A program made the position numbers and the translations under genes. A DNA stretch of 64,000 nucleotides from the NCBI RefSeq assembly GCF_007746075.1, contig NZ_CP036339.1, forward strand, positions 3,935,786-3,999,785, read 5' to 3'. Below are positions 25,606 through 35,081 of the stretch, one piece after another. The notes beneath the pieces were generated by a model. It was given only the letters and a program-made list of their open reading frames with translations. It was not told the origin of the DNA and did no database searches. Source of the DNA: Lacipirellula limnantheis (GTDB lineage: Bacteria; Planctomycetota; Planctomycetia; Pirellulales; Lacipirellulaceae). Position 1 is the first letter of the stretch. Each line of letters starts with the position of its first letter.

Positions 25606-27015
25606 CTAGTAGCTGACCGCTGGCAGCCGCTTCTTGAAGACGCCAGCCGGTTGTACCGGCTTGCGCGGCAAGACTTCGCCCAGCGGTTCCGGCGGGAAGT
25701 CGGCGTTGCGCGACGACGCGTCCATTGCGATCGACCGATTGTCGATGCGCCACCCCATCAGCTTGATGAACTCTTCCAGCGGAATCGTCTCAATGCCGAG
25801 TCGCTCTGCGTCGTCGCTTAAAGTTTTCCAGGTCGCCCGCAGCGCTTCGTCCCGCGCTTGCGTGCCATCGGGATACTTACCGAGCACCAGGTAGCGCGTG
25901 TCGATCTTCAAATCACCTTCGAGGGCGCCGGCCGCATTGGGGGCCGCGTCGATGCGGCCGCTGTTGGCGGCGACGATGTCCTGGAGCCGCTGCAAGTCGT
26001 CCTGGCCATCTTTGTCGAGATCAATGTCGCCGGCGACGGCGAACCCGACGGTCCGTCCGCGATCCCAGACCTGACTGTAGATGCGATCGCCGGTAAGGAT
26101 TGGATTCTTCGCGTCGTCGGAAGTGATCTGCGCCTCGGCCATATGGGCGTCGAGCACGCGAATCACCTCGATGCTCCCCTTCTTTTCGGCCTGCTCCGCG
26201 TCGGCGTTGCCTTCGGCGGCGACGCTGAACGTCACTTGGGGCCGTAGGCCGTCGCTAGATCCAAGGTCGATCCACACTTTGCCGTAGCGCTGATTGACCC
26301 ATGTGACGCGACCATCCGCCGGCTGGGCGAACTGATCGACTTCGGGCAGCCCTTCGCGCAGCTTATCGACCTGCCGTTCGAGTTTCGCGTTAGCCGTCTC
26401 AACGGCGGTTTTGTCGGAGTTGATCTTCGCCAGCTCCTCGGCATGCTTCGCGCGGTCGTCGGTCATGCTCTTGGCGATGTCATTGTTCTTCGCGCTGATT
26501 TCGTCGTACTGCTGCTTGGCCTTCTGTTGGACGTCGGCCAGATCTTGCTTAGCCTTGTCCAGCGCCGCGAGGTGGGCCTTCACTTGGGCTTCTTTCTCGG
26601 ATTCCAATGCCAGCAGCTTCTCCTTGAGGCTTTTGACTTCGGCCTTGGCGTTGGCTTCGTTCTTGACGAGCTTTTCCTTCTCTTCAAAAACGCTCTGCAA
26701 CATCGTCTTGTAGGCGCGGCTCGCTTCGTCCACCCCGAGCCCAAAGCGCGTTTTGTCCTCGTCGAACTGCGGCGTCAGCGAATCGAGCAGCGCATCTTCT
26801 GGGAACCCGATCCAGGCCTTGTAGTTCTTTGCCTCGGAGTCGAGCTGAGCTTGTTTGCTTTGCGAATCGCTCAGCTGCTTCCGCGCGTCTTCGCGTTCGG
26901 CAACGGCCGTTTTCCGCGCGTTGTTCACGAACAGCAATCCCACGCCCGTGAGCAGTAGGAAAATCGTGAGGACGATAACGACGGCTTGCAGCCCCTGGTT
27001 CTCTTTCGCGGCCAT
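25606..27015 (-). CDS. Membrane-anchored coiled-coil protein
   Basis: This 469-residue protein has one N-terminal membrane helix (VVIVLTIFLLLTGVGLLFV, residues about 12-30). A long charged coiled coil follows, from about residue 35 to 220 (runs such as EVKSLKEKLLALESEKEAQV). After it comes a soluble beta-rich region with GRVTWVNQRYGKVWIDLGSS and VLTGDRIYSQVWDRG-like strands. The layout resembles periplasmic scaffold proteins. ATG at 27015 gives a short cytoplasmic head. I do not recognise a named family; related planctomycete proteins are probably annotated as hypothetical. Confidence 0.7.
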   Translation of the reverse strand: MAAKENQGLQAVVIVLTIFLLLTGVGLLFVNNARKTAVAEREDARKQLSDSQSKQAQLDSEAKNYKAWIGFPEDALLDSLTPQFDEDKTRFGLGVDEASRAYKTMLQSVFEEKEKLVKNEANAKAEVKSLKEKLLALESEKEAQVKAHLAALDKAKQDLADVQQKAKQQYDEISAKNNDIAKSMTDDRAKHAEELAKINSDKTAVETANAKLERQVDKLREGLPEVDQFAQPADGRVTWVNQRYGKVWIDLGSSDGLRPQVTFSVAAEGNADAEQAEKKGSIEVIRVLDAHMAEAQITSDDAKNPILTGDRIYSQVWDRGRTVGFAVAGDIDLDKDGQDDLQRLQDIVAANSGRIDAAPNAAGALEGDLKIDTRYLVLGKYPDGTQARDEALRATWKTLSDDAERLGIETIPLEEFIKLMGWRIDNRSIAMDASSRNADFPPEPLGEVLPRKPVQPAGVFKKRLPAVSY

Positions 27016-27320
27016 GCGGCGACCTCAATGTGCTAATCTGCGCTAACTTCTCTGTTCGTCGGACGTAAAGACTGGCGAGTCGGTAGGAAAAGGTCTCGGC
27101 GGGAAAAGATCCTAGCAGCAACAGGCCCAGCGCTTCCGCGCGGCGACGTCGGGCGATAGAATCGCCGTAAGTCGAGCTTAATTGCGGGATTAGGGTGTGT
27201 CAAACCGCCCCCGCGAGCCGCGCCCCTGGCGCACCGCTCGCCGCTGTCGCACCGCCAGCGAACGTCAGTCCACCAGCATTTTATGGCCCATTTTCGCTCA
27301 GCCTAGAGAATTTCTCCCAA

Positions 27321-30239
27321 ATGGCCAAAACTGCTCGCCAGACGAAATTCCCTGGGATGGACGACGCCGAGCCGGCGCCCGGCGCTGCCGACGGCGGCGC
27401 GGCGGCAACGACGCCCGCGGGCGTCGGTCCCGATGGGATCGACCGCACGGCGGCACGCGAAGCGGCCGGAGCCGACCCGTCCATCCGTGACTGGACCGTC
27501 TACGTCGTCGATTCCCATTCGCTGATCTTCCAGGTCTTTCACGCGATGGCGGGGTCGGAGCTCACCAGCCCCCGCGGAGAGCCGGTCAGCGCGGTCTATG
27601 GGTTCACGCGCGATCTGGTGCAGCTGATCGAACGCCGGCAGCCGACGGCGCTAATTTGCGCGTTCGACCTCTCCGGCCCGACGTTCCGCCATGAGCTCTA
27701 TGACTTCTACAAGGCCGATCGAGGCGAGATGCCCGAATCGCTCTCGGCGCAGATGCCGAAAATCCGCGAAGTCGTCCAGGCGATGGGAATCCCGATCGTC
27801 GACTATCCTGGTTTTGAAGCTGATGACGTGCTGGCCACCGTCGCTCGCATGTGCGATGAGGCCGGCGCCCGCTGCCTGCTGGTTACCGGCGACAAGGATT
27901 GCCGGCAGCTCCTCACGCCGCAGACTGCCATCTACAACATCCGTAAGGATCAGGAGTACGGAGCGACCGAACTCTACGGCGATTGGGGGATCGCCCCGGA
28001 ACAAGTCGTCGATTTTCAATCACTCGTGGGCGACAAGATCGACAACGTCCCCGGCGTCCCGCTTATTGGGCCGAAGGTCGCCAAGGAGCTTCTCGAAAAA
28101 TACGGCACGCTCGAAAACGTCCTCGATCACGCCGCCGAAGTGGGCGGCAAGCGGAGTCAGAACCTCATCGAGCATCGCGAAGCGGCGCTCCTCTCGCGGA
28201 AGCTGGTCGAGCTCGACAAAAATGTGCCGATCGCCATCGACTGGAATTCGGCCCGCATCGGCGGCTTCGATGAATCGCGACTGACCGAGTTGTTCCAAGA
28301 CTACGGTTTCCGCGGCCTCGCCGAGCGCGTGATGGCCGTGGCCGGCGCGAATGTGGAAAAGGCGCCCGGCCAGCTCATCCCGGCAGTCAGCGATTGGGAT
28401 GGCGACTATCAGGTCGTCGACACCCCAGAAGCACTTGCCGTGCTCATCAGCCAGCTGGAACAGCAGGAGCAGCTTTCGATCGACACCGAGACGACCGACA
28501 TCTCCCCACGCAACGCCGAGGTCGTCGGCTATTCCTTCGCGTGGCGCCCCGGTCAGGCGTTCTACGTTCCAGTACGCGGCCCAGCGGGAGATCGCGTCCT
28601 CGATCCAGCCGCCACGGCCGCTGCGCTCAAGCCGATTTTCGAGAATCCCGCCATCGCCAAGATTGGCCAGAACATTAAGTATGATCTCATCGTGCTGCGC
28701 ACGCTCGGCATCAATCTCCGCGGCATCACCTTCGACACGATGGTAGCCGACTACCTGATCGACTCCGGTGAGCGAACGCATAATCTCGATCACCTGGCGA
28801 AGAAGTATCTGGGACACGAGACGATCCGCATCAGCGAAATCATCGGCTCCGGCAAGAACCAACTGCGCATGGATCAGGCGCCAGTCGCCCGCGTGGGCGA
28901 GTATGCCGCGGAAGACGCCGACGTGCCGCTGCGGTTGCTCCCGATTCTCGTCGATCGCCTCTCGGCCGACGGACTGGCCGAGCTCAACGAGACGATCGAA
29001 GTCCCGCTGATCGACGTGCTGGCCGATCTGGAGTATCTCGGCGTCTGCGTCGACGTGGCGCGACTCAAGGAATTGAGCGTCGAATACACCGAGCGGCTCC
29101 ACAATATCAAGGTTGCCATCGAAGAGATGGCGGGCCGCCCGCTGAACATCGACTCGCCAAAGCAACTCGCTGAATTGCTGTTCAACGAACTGAAGCTGCC
29201 GGTCCTCAAAAAGACTAAAACTGGCGCCAGCACCGATGCCAGCGTGCTGGAGGAACTCGCGCCGCTCCATCCGCTGCCGGCGAAAATCGTGGAGTATCGG
29301 CAGTACTCAAAGCTGCTGGGCACGTACATCGACGCCCTCCCGCAACTCGTCAGCCCCGCCACCGGCCGCGTACACGCCTCGCTGAACCAGGTCGTCGCGG
29401 CCACGGGACGGCTCAGTTCGAGCAACCCCAATCTGCAAAACATCCCCATCCGAACGCGGGAGGGTCGCGAAATCCGCTCGGCGTTCAAGGCGGGCGAGCC
29501 AGGCTGGGTGCTGCTTGCCGCCGACTACTCGCAAATCGAATTGCGAGTGCTGGCCCATTACTCGGCCGACCCCCGACTTCGCGAGGCGTTCGAAAACGAC
29601 GAGGACGTTCATCGACTGGTCGCCAGTCAGGTGAACGGCGTCGCCATGGACGAGGTGACCAGCGAGATGCGCCGCGGCGCCAAGGCGGTCAACTTCGGCA
29701 TCATCTACGGCCAAAGCCCGTTCGGCTTGGCGAAGGGCCTCGGCATCTCCAAGGAAGAGGCCGCGGAATTCATTGAAAAGTACTTCGCCACGTACCCGGG
29801 AGTGATGGAGTACCTCATCGACACGCTGACGCTCTGCCGCGAGCAAGGGTATGTGACCACGCTGTTCAATCGCCGCCGCGCAATCGACGGCGTCCGCCCC
29901 GTGCCGCCAGGCCTGCGCGAGAAATCGGGAACGCTGCGTTACCTCAACGTCCCCGAACGAACCGCTGTGAACGCCGTCATCCAGGGGACGGCCGCCGACC
30001 TGATCAAGCTGGCCATGATCCGCATCCAGGAACGCCTGCGGCGGGAACGCCTGCCGGGGCGGATGCTGCTCCAGATCCACGACGAACTGCTGTTCGAAAC
30101 GCCGCCCGACGACGCCGCCGAACTGGCCAAGCTTGTCCGCCAAGAAATGTCGACCGTCGCCGAACTCGCCGTGCCGCTCAAAGTCGACGTCAAAATCGGC
30201 CCCAACTGGGCCGAGTGCGAAGCCTGGGACGAAGAATGA
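27321..30239 (+). CDS. polA: DNA polymerase I
   Basis: This 972-residue enzyme has all three domains. A 5'-3' exonuclease starts near residue 60 (VYVVDSHSLIFQVF, FEADDVLATVA, VTGDKDCRQL). A 3'-5' exonuclease near residues 370-560 has an intact first motif (SIDTETTDIS), so proofreading is expected. The polymerase domain has motif A (ADYSQIELRVLAHYS), motif B (RRGAKAVNFGIIYGQ) and motif C (QIHDELLFE). About 55 residues of low-complexity sequence precede the first domain, which is unusual. ATG at 27321 gives the start MAKTARQTKFPGMDD; the frame is open further upstream but with poor sequence. It is followed by coaE on the same strand. Confidence 0.95.
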   Translation: MAKTARQTKFPGMDDAEPAPGAADGGAAATTPAGVGPDGIDRTAAREAAGADPSIRDWTVYVVDSHSLIFQVFHAMAGSELTSPRGEPVSAVYGFTRDLVQLIERRQPTALICAFDLSGPTFRHELYDFYKADRGEMPESLSAQMPKIREVVQAMGIPIVDYPGFEADDVLATVARMCDEAGARCLLVTGDKDCRQLLTPQTAIYNIRKDQEYGATELYGDWGIAPEQVVDFQSLVGDKIDNVPGVPLIGPKVAKELLEKYGTLENVLDHAAEVGGKRSQNLIEHREAALLSRKLVELDKNVPIAIDWNSARIGGFDESRLTELFQDYGFRGLAERVMAVAGANVEKAPGQLIPAVSDWDGDYQVVDTPEALAVLISQLEQQEQLSIDTETTDISPRNAEVVGYSFAWRPGQAFYVPVRGPAGDRVLDPAATAAALKPIFENPAIAKIGQNIKYDLIVLRTLGINLRGITFDTMVADYLIDSGERTHNLDHLAKKYLGHETIRISEIIGSGKNQLRMDQAPVARVGEYAAEDADVPLRLLPILVDRLSADGLAELNETIEVPLIDVLADLEYLGVCVDVARLKELSVEYTERLHNIKVAIEEMAGRPLNIDSPKQLAELLFNELKLPVLKKTKTGASTDASVLEELAPLHPLPAKIVEYRQYSKLLGTYIDALPQLVSPATGRVHASLNQVVAATGRLSSSNPNLQNIPIRTREGREIRSAFKAGEPGWVLLAADYSQIELRVLAHYSADPRLREAFENDEDVHRLVASQVNGVAMDEVTSEMRRGAKAVNFGIIYGQSPFGLAKGLGISKEEAAEFIEKYFATYPGVMEYLIDTLTLCREQGYVTTLFNRRRAIDGVRPVPPGLREKSGTLRYLNVPERTAVNAVIQGTAADLIKLAMIRIQERLRRERLPGRMLLQIHDELLFETPPDDAAELAKLVRQEMSTVAELAVPLKVDVKIGPNWAECEAWDEE

Positions 30240-30243
30240 TATT

Positions 30244-30329
30244 TAGCCCCTGGCTCCGCTAGGGGGTCGCGCTGCGTGCTGAAACGGAATGGTGCACATG
30301 TTTACCCCCCGGCGAAGCCGGAGGCTGGA
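30244..30329. repeat. REP-like bipartite palindrome, copy 2
   Basis: The polA-coaE spacer holds a left arm TAGCCCCTGGCTCCGCTAGG and a more diverged right arm (ACCCCCCGGCGAAGCCGGAG then GCT), the same facing-arms design as at 2945 and 30959. Confidence 0.7.
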
Positions 30330-30352
30330 AATACTCTTACAATCTCATCTCT

Positions 30353-30955
30353 ATGCTCACCATCGGCCTCATCGGCGGCGTCGCCAGCGGCAAATCAGCC
30401 GTCGCGACCGAACTCGCGCGTCGCGGCGCCACCGTCTTCGACGCCGACCAGATCGGCCACGCCGTCCTCCAGCGCCCCGCCGTCCGCGACGAACTCGTCG
30501 CCCGCTGGGGCACGGGAATCCTCGACGGGGCAGGGGGGGTCTCGCGCCCCGCAATCGCCAAACTCGTTTTTGGCGATTCCAGCGAGGCCAAAGCCAACCG
30601 CACCGCGCTCGAAGAACTGCTCCACCCCCTCATCCGCGCCCAAATCGAAGCCGAAATCCGCCAGCTTCCCGACGCCGTCATTCCCGCCGTCGTCATCGAC
30701 GCCCCGCTGCTGATCGAGTCGGGCTGGAACGAAGTCTGCCAGGCCGTCATCTTCGTCGACGCCCCGCGCGAACAGCGATTGGCTCGGGCCGCGAAATACC
30801 GAGGGTGGAGTCCCGAGGAATTCGCTCGCAGAGAGGCGGCCCAGATGCCGATAGACGAGAAAAGATGCTGGTCGACCCATGTCATCCGGAACGCCGGCAC
30901 GCTGGCGGAACTGGCGGCAGAGGTCGAGCGCTTCTGGTCGGCGGCAGTTGCATGA
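30353..30955 (+). CDS. coaE: Dephospho-CoA kinase
   Basis: This 200-residue P-loop kinase phosphorylates the ribose 3'-OH of dephospho-CoA, the last CoA step. The start MLTIGLIGGVASGKSAV carries the Walker A motif GGVASGKS at residues 8-15. It is followed by DADQIGHAVL (substrate Asp), HPLIR, and a typical VIDAPLLIESGWNEVCQAVIFVDAP block. The length and motif spacing match CoaE. REP-like palindromes flank it on both sides. Confidence 0.93.
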   Translation: MLTIGLIGGVASGKSAVATELARRGATVFDADQIGHAVLQRPAVRDELVARWGTGILDGAGGVSRPAIAKLVFGDSSEAKANRTALEELLHPLIRAQIEAEIRQLPDAVIPAVVIDAPLLIESGWNEVCQAVIFVDAPREQRLARAAKYRGWSPEEFARREAAQMPIDEKRCWSTHVIRNAGTLAELAAEVERFWSAAVA

Positions 30956-30958
30956 TGT

Positions 30959-31043
30959 CAGCCCCTGGCTCCGCCAGGGGGTCGGTCGCCATACCAGCAG
31001 ACGTCGTCCCGCGTTGTGCTACCCCTGGCGGAGCCAGGGGCTA
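30959..31043. repeat. REP-like bipartite palindrome, copy 3
   Basis: This is the most regular copy. CAGCCCCTGGCTCCGCCAGG faces a right arm ending CCTGGCGGAGCCAGGGGCTA. It lies directly after coaE. Confidence 0.75.
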
Positions 31044-31371
31044 CATCACGACGTCGCTAGCTTGGTAAAAACCGCAAATCTGCCACCAGCTGACTTCCCC
31101 AATCCCAAGTCGCTTGCCATACTAAACATCGCTTTTGTTAGGAACTTTGCCCGAGGTCCCCGCCTTCCTTGCCTCGGCGTGTAGTTCGGTTGCGCCTCTT
31201 CAAGGCGTCGCCGAGCGGAATAGCTTCCCTGGATTTCCCATTTCGTCGCTTCACGCGCCGCAGTCCTGGCACGGGGCTGCTGCGTCCCTTTGTCGTGCAC
31301 CAATCCCTCCCGTTGGCGCGTTCCATGCGCCGACGACTCCCTCTCTTTTCCGATCTTCAGGAGTTAGTCAC
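31044..31371. other. rho upstream region
   Basis: This 328-base leader before rho contains no gene I would defend. It ends with AGGAG about 8 bases before the rho ATG. Rho genes are often autoregulated through their leaders, but no specific structure is asserted here. Confidence 0.45.
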
Positions 31372-32853
31372 ATGTCAGAGACCGGCAACCGTGGACCGCG
31401 GTACAGTCGGCCCCAACAGCCCTTCCCGCGGCAGCGCCGTTCGTACGACGAAGGCGTGGCCCCCATCGATCGCCAGCGTCTCGCTGAGCTCGAGCAGGAA
31501 GAACCGCTGTCATTCGCCGAGGAACTCGACAAGGCCGCCGAGCGCGTCCGCCGCGTCGGCAGCAGCATCGAGCGCACCGACAAGCCCGATCCGAACATCC
31601 ACATCGCCGCCCTCCAGCGATTGAGCATGCCCGAGCTTATCGAAATGGCGGAAGAAGAGAACATCGAAGAAGCGAGCGGCCTGAAGAAGCAGGATCTGAT
31701 CTTCCGCATCCTCAAGTCACGCGTGAAGTTCAACGGCATGATGTCGGGCGAAGGGACGCTCGAAATCCTCCCCGACGGCTTCGGCTTCCTGCGTTCGCCC
31801 GACTATCACTACCTCTCCTGCCCGGACGACATTTACGTCTCCCCGAGCCAGATCCGCCGCTTCGGCCTCCACACCGGCGCCACGGTCTCCGGCACAATCC
31901 GTCCGCCCAAGGAAAACGAGCGTTACTTCGCCCTGCTCCGGGTCGAGTCGATCAACGGCCAAGACCCGAACATGGTCAATAAGAAGGTCTTGTTCGACAA
32001 CCTCACGCCGGTCCACCCCGACGAACGGATCCGCATGGAGATCGGCGCCGAGGAAATCGGCATGCGGGTGGTCGACATGATCGTCCCGATCGGTTTCGGC
32101 CAGCGCGGTCTGATCGTCAGCCCCCCGCGGGCCGGCAAGACTGTGCTGATGCAGAAAATGGCCAAGTCGGTTCTCACGAACTACCCCGACGCCTACGTCA
32201 TCATGCTGCTGATCGACGAGCGTCCGGAAGAAGTGACCGACATGGAGCGCCAAGTGAAGGGCCCCAACTGCGAGGTTATCTCCAGCACCTTCGACGAAAC
32301 GAGCGCCCGCCACGTCCAGGTCGCCGAAATGGTGATCGAGAAGGCGAAGCGAATGGTCGAGTATGGCCGCGACGTGATCATCTTCCTCGATTCGATCACC
32401 CGCCTCGCTCGCGCCTGGAACAGCGAATGCCCCAGTTCCGGCAAGCTCCTGTCGGGCGGCATCGACGCCAACGCCATGCAGCGGCCGAAGCGCTTCTTCG
32501 GCTCGGCCCGCAAGGTCGAGGAAGGGGGCTCGCTCACCATCATCGCCACGGCGCTGGTCGACACCGGCAGCCGCATGGACGAGGTGATCTTTGAGGAGTT
32601 CAAGGGAACGGGCAACCAGGAAATCGTCCTTGATCGCCGCCTGGTCGATCGTCGCGTCTGGCCCGCCATCGACATCACCAAGAGCGGCACCCGCCGCGAA
32701 GAGATGCTGATGGACCCCGAGGAATACCGCCGCGTCTGCCTGCTGCGCCGCGTGCTGAACGAGATGAACGGCCCCGACGCCATGGACCTGCTCACCACCC
32801 GGCTCCGCAAGACGGCGTCGAACGCCGAGTTCTTGATGAGCATCAAGGACTAG
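31372..32853 (+). CDS. rho: Transcription termination factor Rho
   Basis: This 493-residue hexameric RNA-dependent ATPase has an N-terminal helical region ([20 protein letters not shown]), an RNA-binding cold-shock-like domain ([20 protein letters not shown]), Walker A ([14 protein letters not shown]) and Walker B ([16 protein letters not shown]). It also has the Q- and R-loop region ([20 protein letters not shown]) and the C-terminal [17 protein letters not shown]. About 80 residues precede the helical region, with a basic/Gln/Pro-rich start, as in several high-GC phyla. The start at 31372 is decided by AGGAG upstream. It is followed by a hairpin and a ferredoxin gene. Confidence 0.96.
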   Translation: MSETGNRGPRYSRPQQPFPRQRRSYDEGVAPIDRQRLAELEQEEPLSFAEELDKAAERVRRVGSSIERTDKPDPNIHIAALQRLSMPELIEMAEEENIEEASGLKKQDLIFRILKSRVKFNGMMSGEGTLEILPDGFGFLRSPDYHYLSCPDDIYVSPSQIRRFGLHTGATVSGTIRPPKENERYFALLRVESINGQDPNMVNKKVLFDNLTPVHPDERIRMEIGAEEIGMRVVDMIVPIGFGQRGLIVSPPRAGKTVLMQKMAKSVLTNYPDAYVIMLLIDERPEEVTDMERQVKGPNCEVISSTFDETSARHVQVAEMVIEKAKRMVEYGRDVIIFLDSITRLARAWNSECPSSGKLLSGGIDANAMQRPKRFFGSARKVEEGGSLTIIATALVDTGSRMDEVIFEEFKGTGNQEIVLDRRLVDRRVWPAIDITKSGTRREEMLMDPEEYRRVCLLRRVLNEMNGPDAMDLLTTRLRKTASNAEFLMSIKD

Positions 32854-32864
32854 CCCGCCATTCA

Positions 32865-32935
32865 AAGCGGAGAGTGGAAAGCCGAGAGCGGACGGTTCGA
32901 TCAGGACGCCGCTTTCCGCTTTCTGCTCTCCGCTT
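32865..32935. repeat. Long imperfect hairpin after rho
   Basis: Arms of about 27 bases at 32865-32891 and 32909-32935 (AAGCGGAGAGTGGAAAGCCG against its complement with a few mismatches) surround a 17-base loop. It may act as the rho terminator or as an intergenic repeat. Confidence 0.55.
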
Positions 32936-32950
32936 GTTCATTGAGTTCCG

Positions 32951-33319
32951 ATGACTGAAGCCTCTCCTTGCCCCTGGTCCGAATTCACCGCCGTCGGCGC
33001 CGACAAAATCCAGCGTCACCTGTTCCTCTGCGCCGATCAAACGAAGCCCAAATGCACCGACAAAAAGTCGAGCCTCGCTTCTTGGGACTACCTGAAGCGC
33101 CGGCTGAAGGAACTCAAACTCACGGGCGACGGCGGCGTCTTCCGCACTAAGGCCAACTGTTTGCAAGTCTGTGCCCGCGGCCCGATTGCGGTCGTCTACC
33201 CCGAAGGCGCTTGGTACCACTCCTGCACGCCCGCCGTGCTCGAACGAATCATCCAGGAACACCTCATCGGCGGGCGGATTGTGGAAGAGTTTCACTACGC
33301 CCCGCCGGCGGCCGATTAG
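32951..33319 (+). CDS. Thioredoxin-like 2Fe-2S ferredoxin
   Basis: This 122-residue protein has four cysteines at C27, C35, C70 and C74 within CADQTKPKC and NCLQVC, the spacing used by thioredoxin-fold (Shethna-type) 2Fe-2S ferredoxins. The surrounding sequence ([14 protein letters not shown] and [20 protein letters not shown]) also fits. It is a soluble electron carrier; the partner is unknown. It lies between rho and ribH in a run of genes on the same strand. Confidence 0.85.
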   Translation: MTEASPCPWSEFTAVGADKIQRHLFLCADQTKPKCTDKKSSLASWDYLKRRLKELKLTGDGGVFRTKANCLQVCARGPIAVVYPEGAWYHSCTPAVLERIIQEHLIGGRIVEEFHYAPPAAD

Positions 33320-33395
33320 AACATGTCAGTTGTCCGTCGTCAGTTGCGGCCCACCATTGCGCATCCAGTAACTAGCCTCCGATTCCTCACTCCCC

Positions 33396-33869
33396 ATGCC
33401 CCACGAAATCCCACCCGCTCGTCCTGAACCCGACGATCGCTACGCCATCGTCGTCGCCCAGTGGAACCAGTCGGTCACGAGCGTTCTGCTTGAAGGCGCC
33501 ATTGAAACGCTCCGCGCCGCCGGCGTGCCCGACGTCCACATCGACGTCGCCTGGGTGCCGGGCTCGTGGGAAATCCCGCTCGTCGCCCAGCGGTTTGCCG
33601 AAGGGGGACTGCACGCCGCCGTGATCTGCCTCGGCGTCGTCGTCCGCGGCGAAACGTCGCACGACCAGCACATCAATCGCGGCGTGAGCCTCGCCATCAG
33701 CCAGATCTCGCTGCAATTCGACGTTCCTGTGCTGTTCGGCATCCTCACCTGCGAGTCGATGGAACAAGCCGTCGACCGCGCCGGCGGCGCCCACGGCAAC
33801 AAAGGGAGCGAATGCGCCGAAGCCGCTCTGCATATGGTCGGATTGCTCAAGAACTTACCCGGCGCGTAG
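33396..33869 (+). CDS. ribH: 6,7-dimethyl-8-ribityllumazine synthase
   Basis: This 157-residue enzyme makes 6,7-dimethyl-8-ribityllumazine, the penultimate step of riboflavin synthesis. The signature is clear: VVAQWNQSVTSVLLEGAI, VPGSWEIPLVAQRF, then ICLGVVVRGETSHDQHIN (catalytic His region) and PVLFGILTCESMEQAVDRAG. NusB is encoded 148 bases downstream, a frequent ribH-nusB pairing. The spacer between them contains another hairpin repeat. Confidence 0.95.
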   Translation: MPHEIPPARPEPDDRYAIVVAQWNQSVTSVLLEGAIETLRAAGVPDVHIDVAWVPGSWEIPLVAQRFAEGGLHAAVICLGVVVRGETSHDQHINRGVSLAISQISLQFDVPVLFGILTCESMEQAVDRAGGAHGNKGSECAEAALHMVGLLKNLPGA

Positions 33870-33897
33870 AATAACAGCGTCCGGAAGATCAGTAACT

Positions 33898-33992
33898 CAC
33901 CACGACGACACAACGAGCACGACGTCAGACCAAGCGGATCGAAAGTGCTCCTTCATGTTGCCTTTCGTCGTGTCCTTCGTGCCGTCGTGGTT
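33898..33992. repeat. Imperfect hairpin between ribH and nusB
   Basis: Arms of about 27 bases (CACCACGACGACACAACGAG then CACGACG at 33898-33924, and CGTCGTGTCCTTCGTGCCGT then CGTGGTT at 33966-33992) pair with a few mismatches. The two arms are about 40 bases apart. Confidence 0.5.
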
Positions 33993-34017
33993 CAATTAAT
34001 TCGTAACGCAGATCATC

Positions 34018-34425
34018 ATGAGTCGTCGTAGCCGCGCCCGCGAGATCGCCCTCCAGGCGCTCTTCCAAGAAGACCTCAACCCCGAAAACGCCCTAGGCAA
34101 TCTCGGCACGTTCCTCGCTGCGCGGTTGCAAGAAGAGGAGATGCGCGAGTTCGCCAAGCAGCTTGTCCTGGGCGTCAAGCGGAACCAAGACGAGCTCGAC
34201 GCCTTGCTCGCCGAAAAGGCCGAGCACTGGTCGGTTCCCCGCATGCCGGCCACCGATCGCAACCTGCTGCGCCTCGGCGCCTACGAGATTCGCTACGCCG
34301 ACACCCCTGACCGCGTCGCCATCAACGAGGCCGTCGAACTTGCGAAGCGCTACGGCACGGCCAACTCGCCGCAGTTCATCAATGGCATCCTCGACAAGTT
34401 GCTGGCCCGCGGCGAAGCAAAGTAG
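34018..34425 (+). CDS. nusB: Transcription antitermination factor NusB
   Basis: This 135-residue all-helical protein binds boxA RNA with NusE and supports rRNA antitermination. The N-terminus MSRRSRAREIALQALFQ is diagnostic, as are DRNLLRLGAYEIRY and the C-terminal INEAVELAKRYGTANSPQFINGILDKL. It follows ribH on the same strand and is followed by the cupin gene. Confidence 0.94.
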   Translation: MSRRSRAREIALQALFQEDLNPENALGNLGTFLAARLQEEEMREFAKQLVLGVKRNQDELDALLAEKAEHWSVPRMPATDRNLLRLGAYEIRYADTPDRVAINEAVELAKRYGTANSPQFINGILDKLLARGEAK

Positions 34426-34521
34426 TTGTCGGAAACGCGGCGCTTGATCGCCACGCCAGCGGCCGGCGTTCCCTCCGCAAGCAGCCGTGCCGATCACGCA
34501 CTCTTCGCAGGATTCGCTGCC

Positions 34522-34926
34522 ATGGACATTCATCGATCAGGCTCCCGGACCTCGCGTGAAGGCCCCGCCGAGTGGTTCACCGGCGTCGTTCGCCTCGATC
34601 CGCTCGTCGATGCGGCTGCCCCAGCCCGCGTCGCCGCCGCGAGCGTCACGTTCGCACCTGGCGCCCGCACCGCCTGGCATACGCACCCACTGGGGCAAAC
34701 GCTCATCGTCACCGCCGGCTGCGGCTGGGCCCAACGCTGGGGCGGCCCCATCGAAGAAATCCTGCCCGGCGACGTCGTCTGGTTTCCGCCGGGCGAAAAG
34801 CACTGGCATGGGGCCACCCCCACGACCTCGATGACCCACCTCGCCATCCAGGAAAAGCTGGACGGCCAAGCTGTCGACTGGCTAGAACACGTCAGCGACG
34901 GGCAGTACCGCCGTGAGCAGGCTTGA
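34522..34926 (+). CDS. Cupin-domain protein
   Basis: This 134-residue single-domain cupin has the first motif as [20 protein letters not shown] (HTHP, and an acidic/Gln position) and the second as [18 protein letters not shown]. It is therefore likely a metal-binding beta-barrel of the AraC/mandelonitrile-lyase-like cupin group often labelled a carboxymuconolactone-type or nitrile-related cupin. ATG at 34522 has AGGA about 10 bases upstream and is preferred to an in-frame TTG at the nusB stop. Substrate is unknown. Confidence 0.8.
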   Translation: MDIHRSGSRTSREGPAEWFTGVVRLDPLVDAAAPARVAAASVTFAPGARTAWHTHPLGQTLIVTAGCGWAQRWGGPIEEILPGDVVWFPPGEKHWHGATPTTSMTHLAIQEKLDGQAVDWLEHVSDGQYRREQA

Positions 34927-35081
34927 CGCCCGATTGAGGTTGCCCGGGCGGAACGCTAAATTGCCAGTGTTTTCCTTGATTCTCGGTTGCGTAAACTTCT
35001 CGGCTGAGCAAATCTAGCAGTAGTGCCGTGCTGTGCACCGCTGATTGCTCTTCACTTCTCTCCCCCCAAAGGAGCCGCGAT

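Noticed and set aside
28020..29270. 416-codon minus-strand frame inside polA
   Set aside because: It lies wholly within a gene with all DNA polymerase I motifs intact and has no recognisable domain itself.
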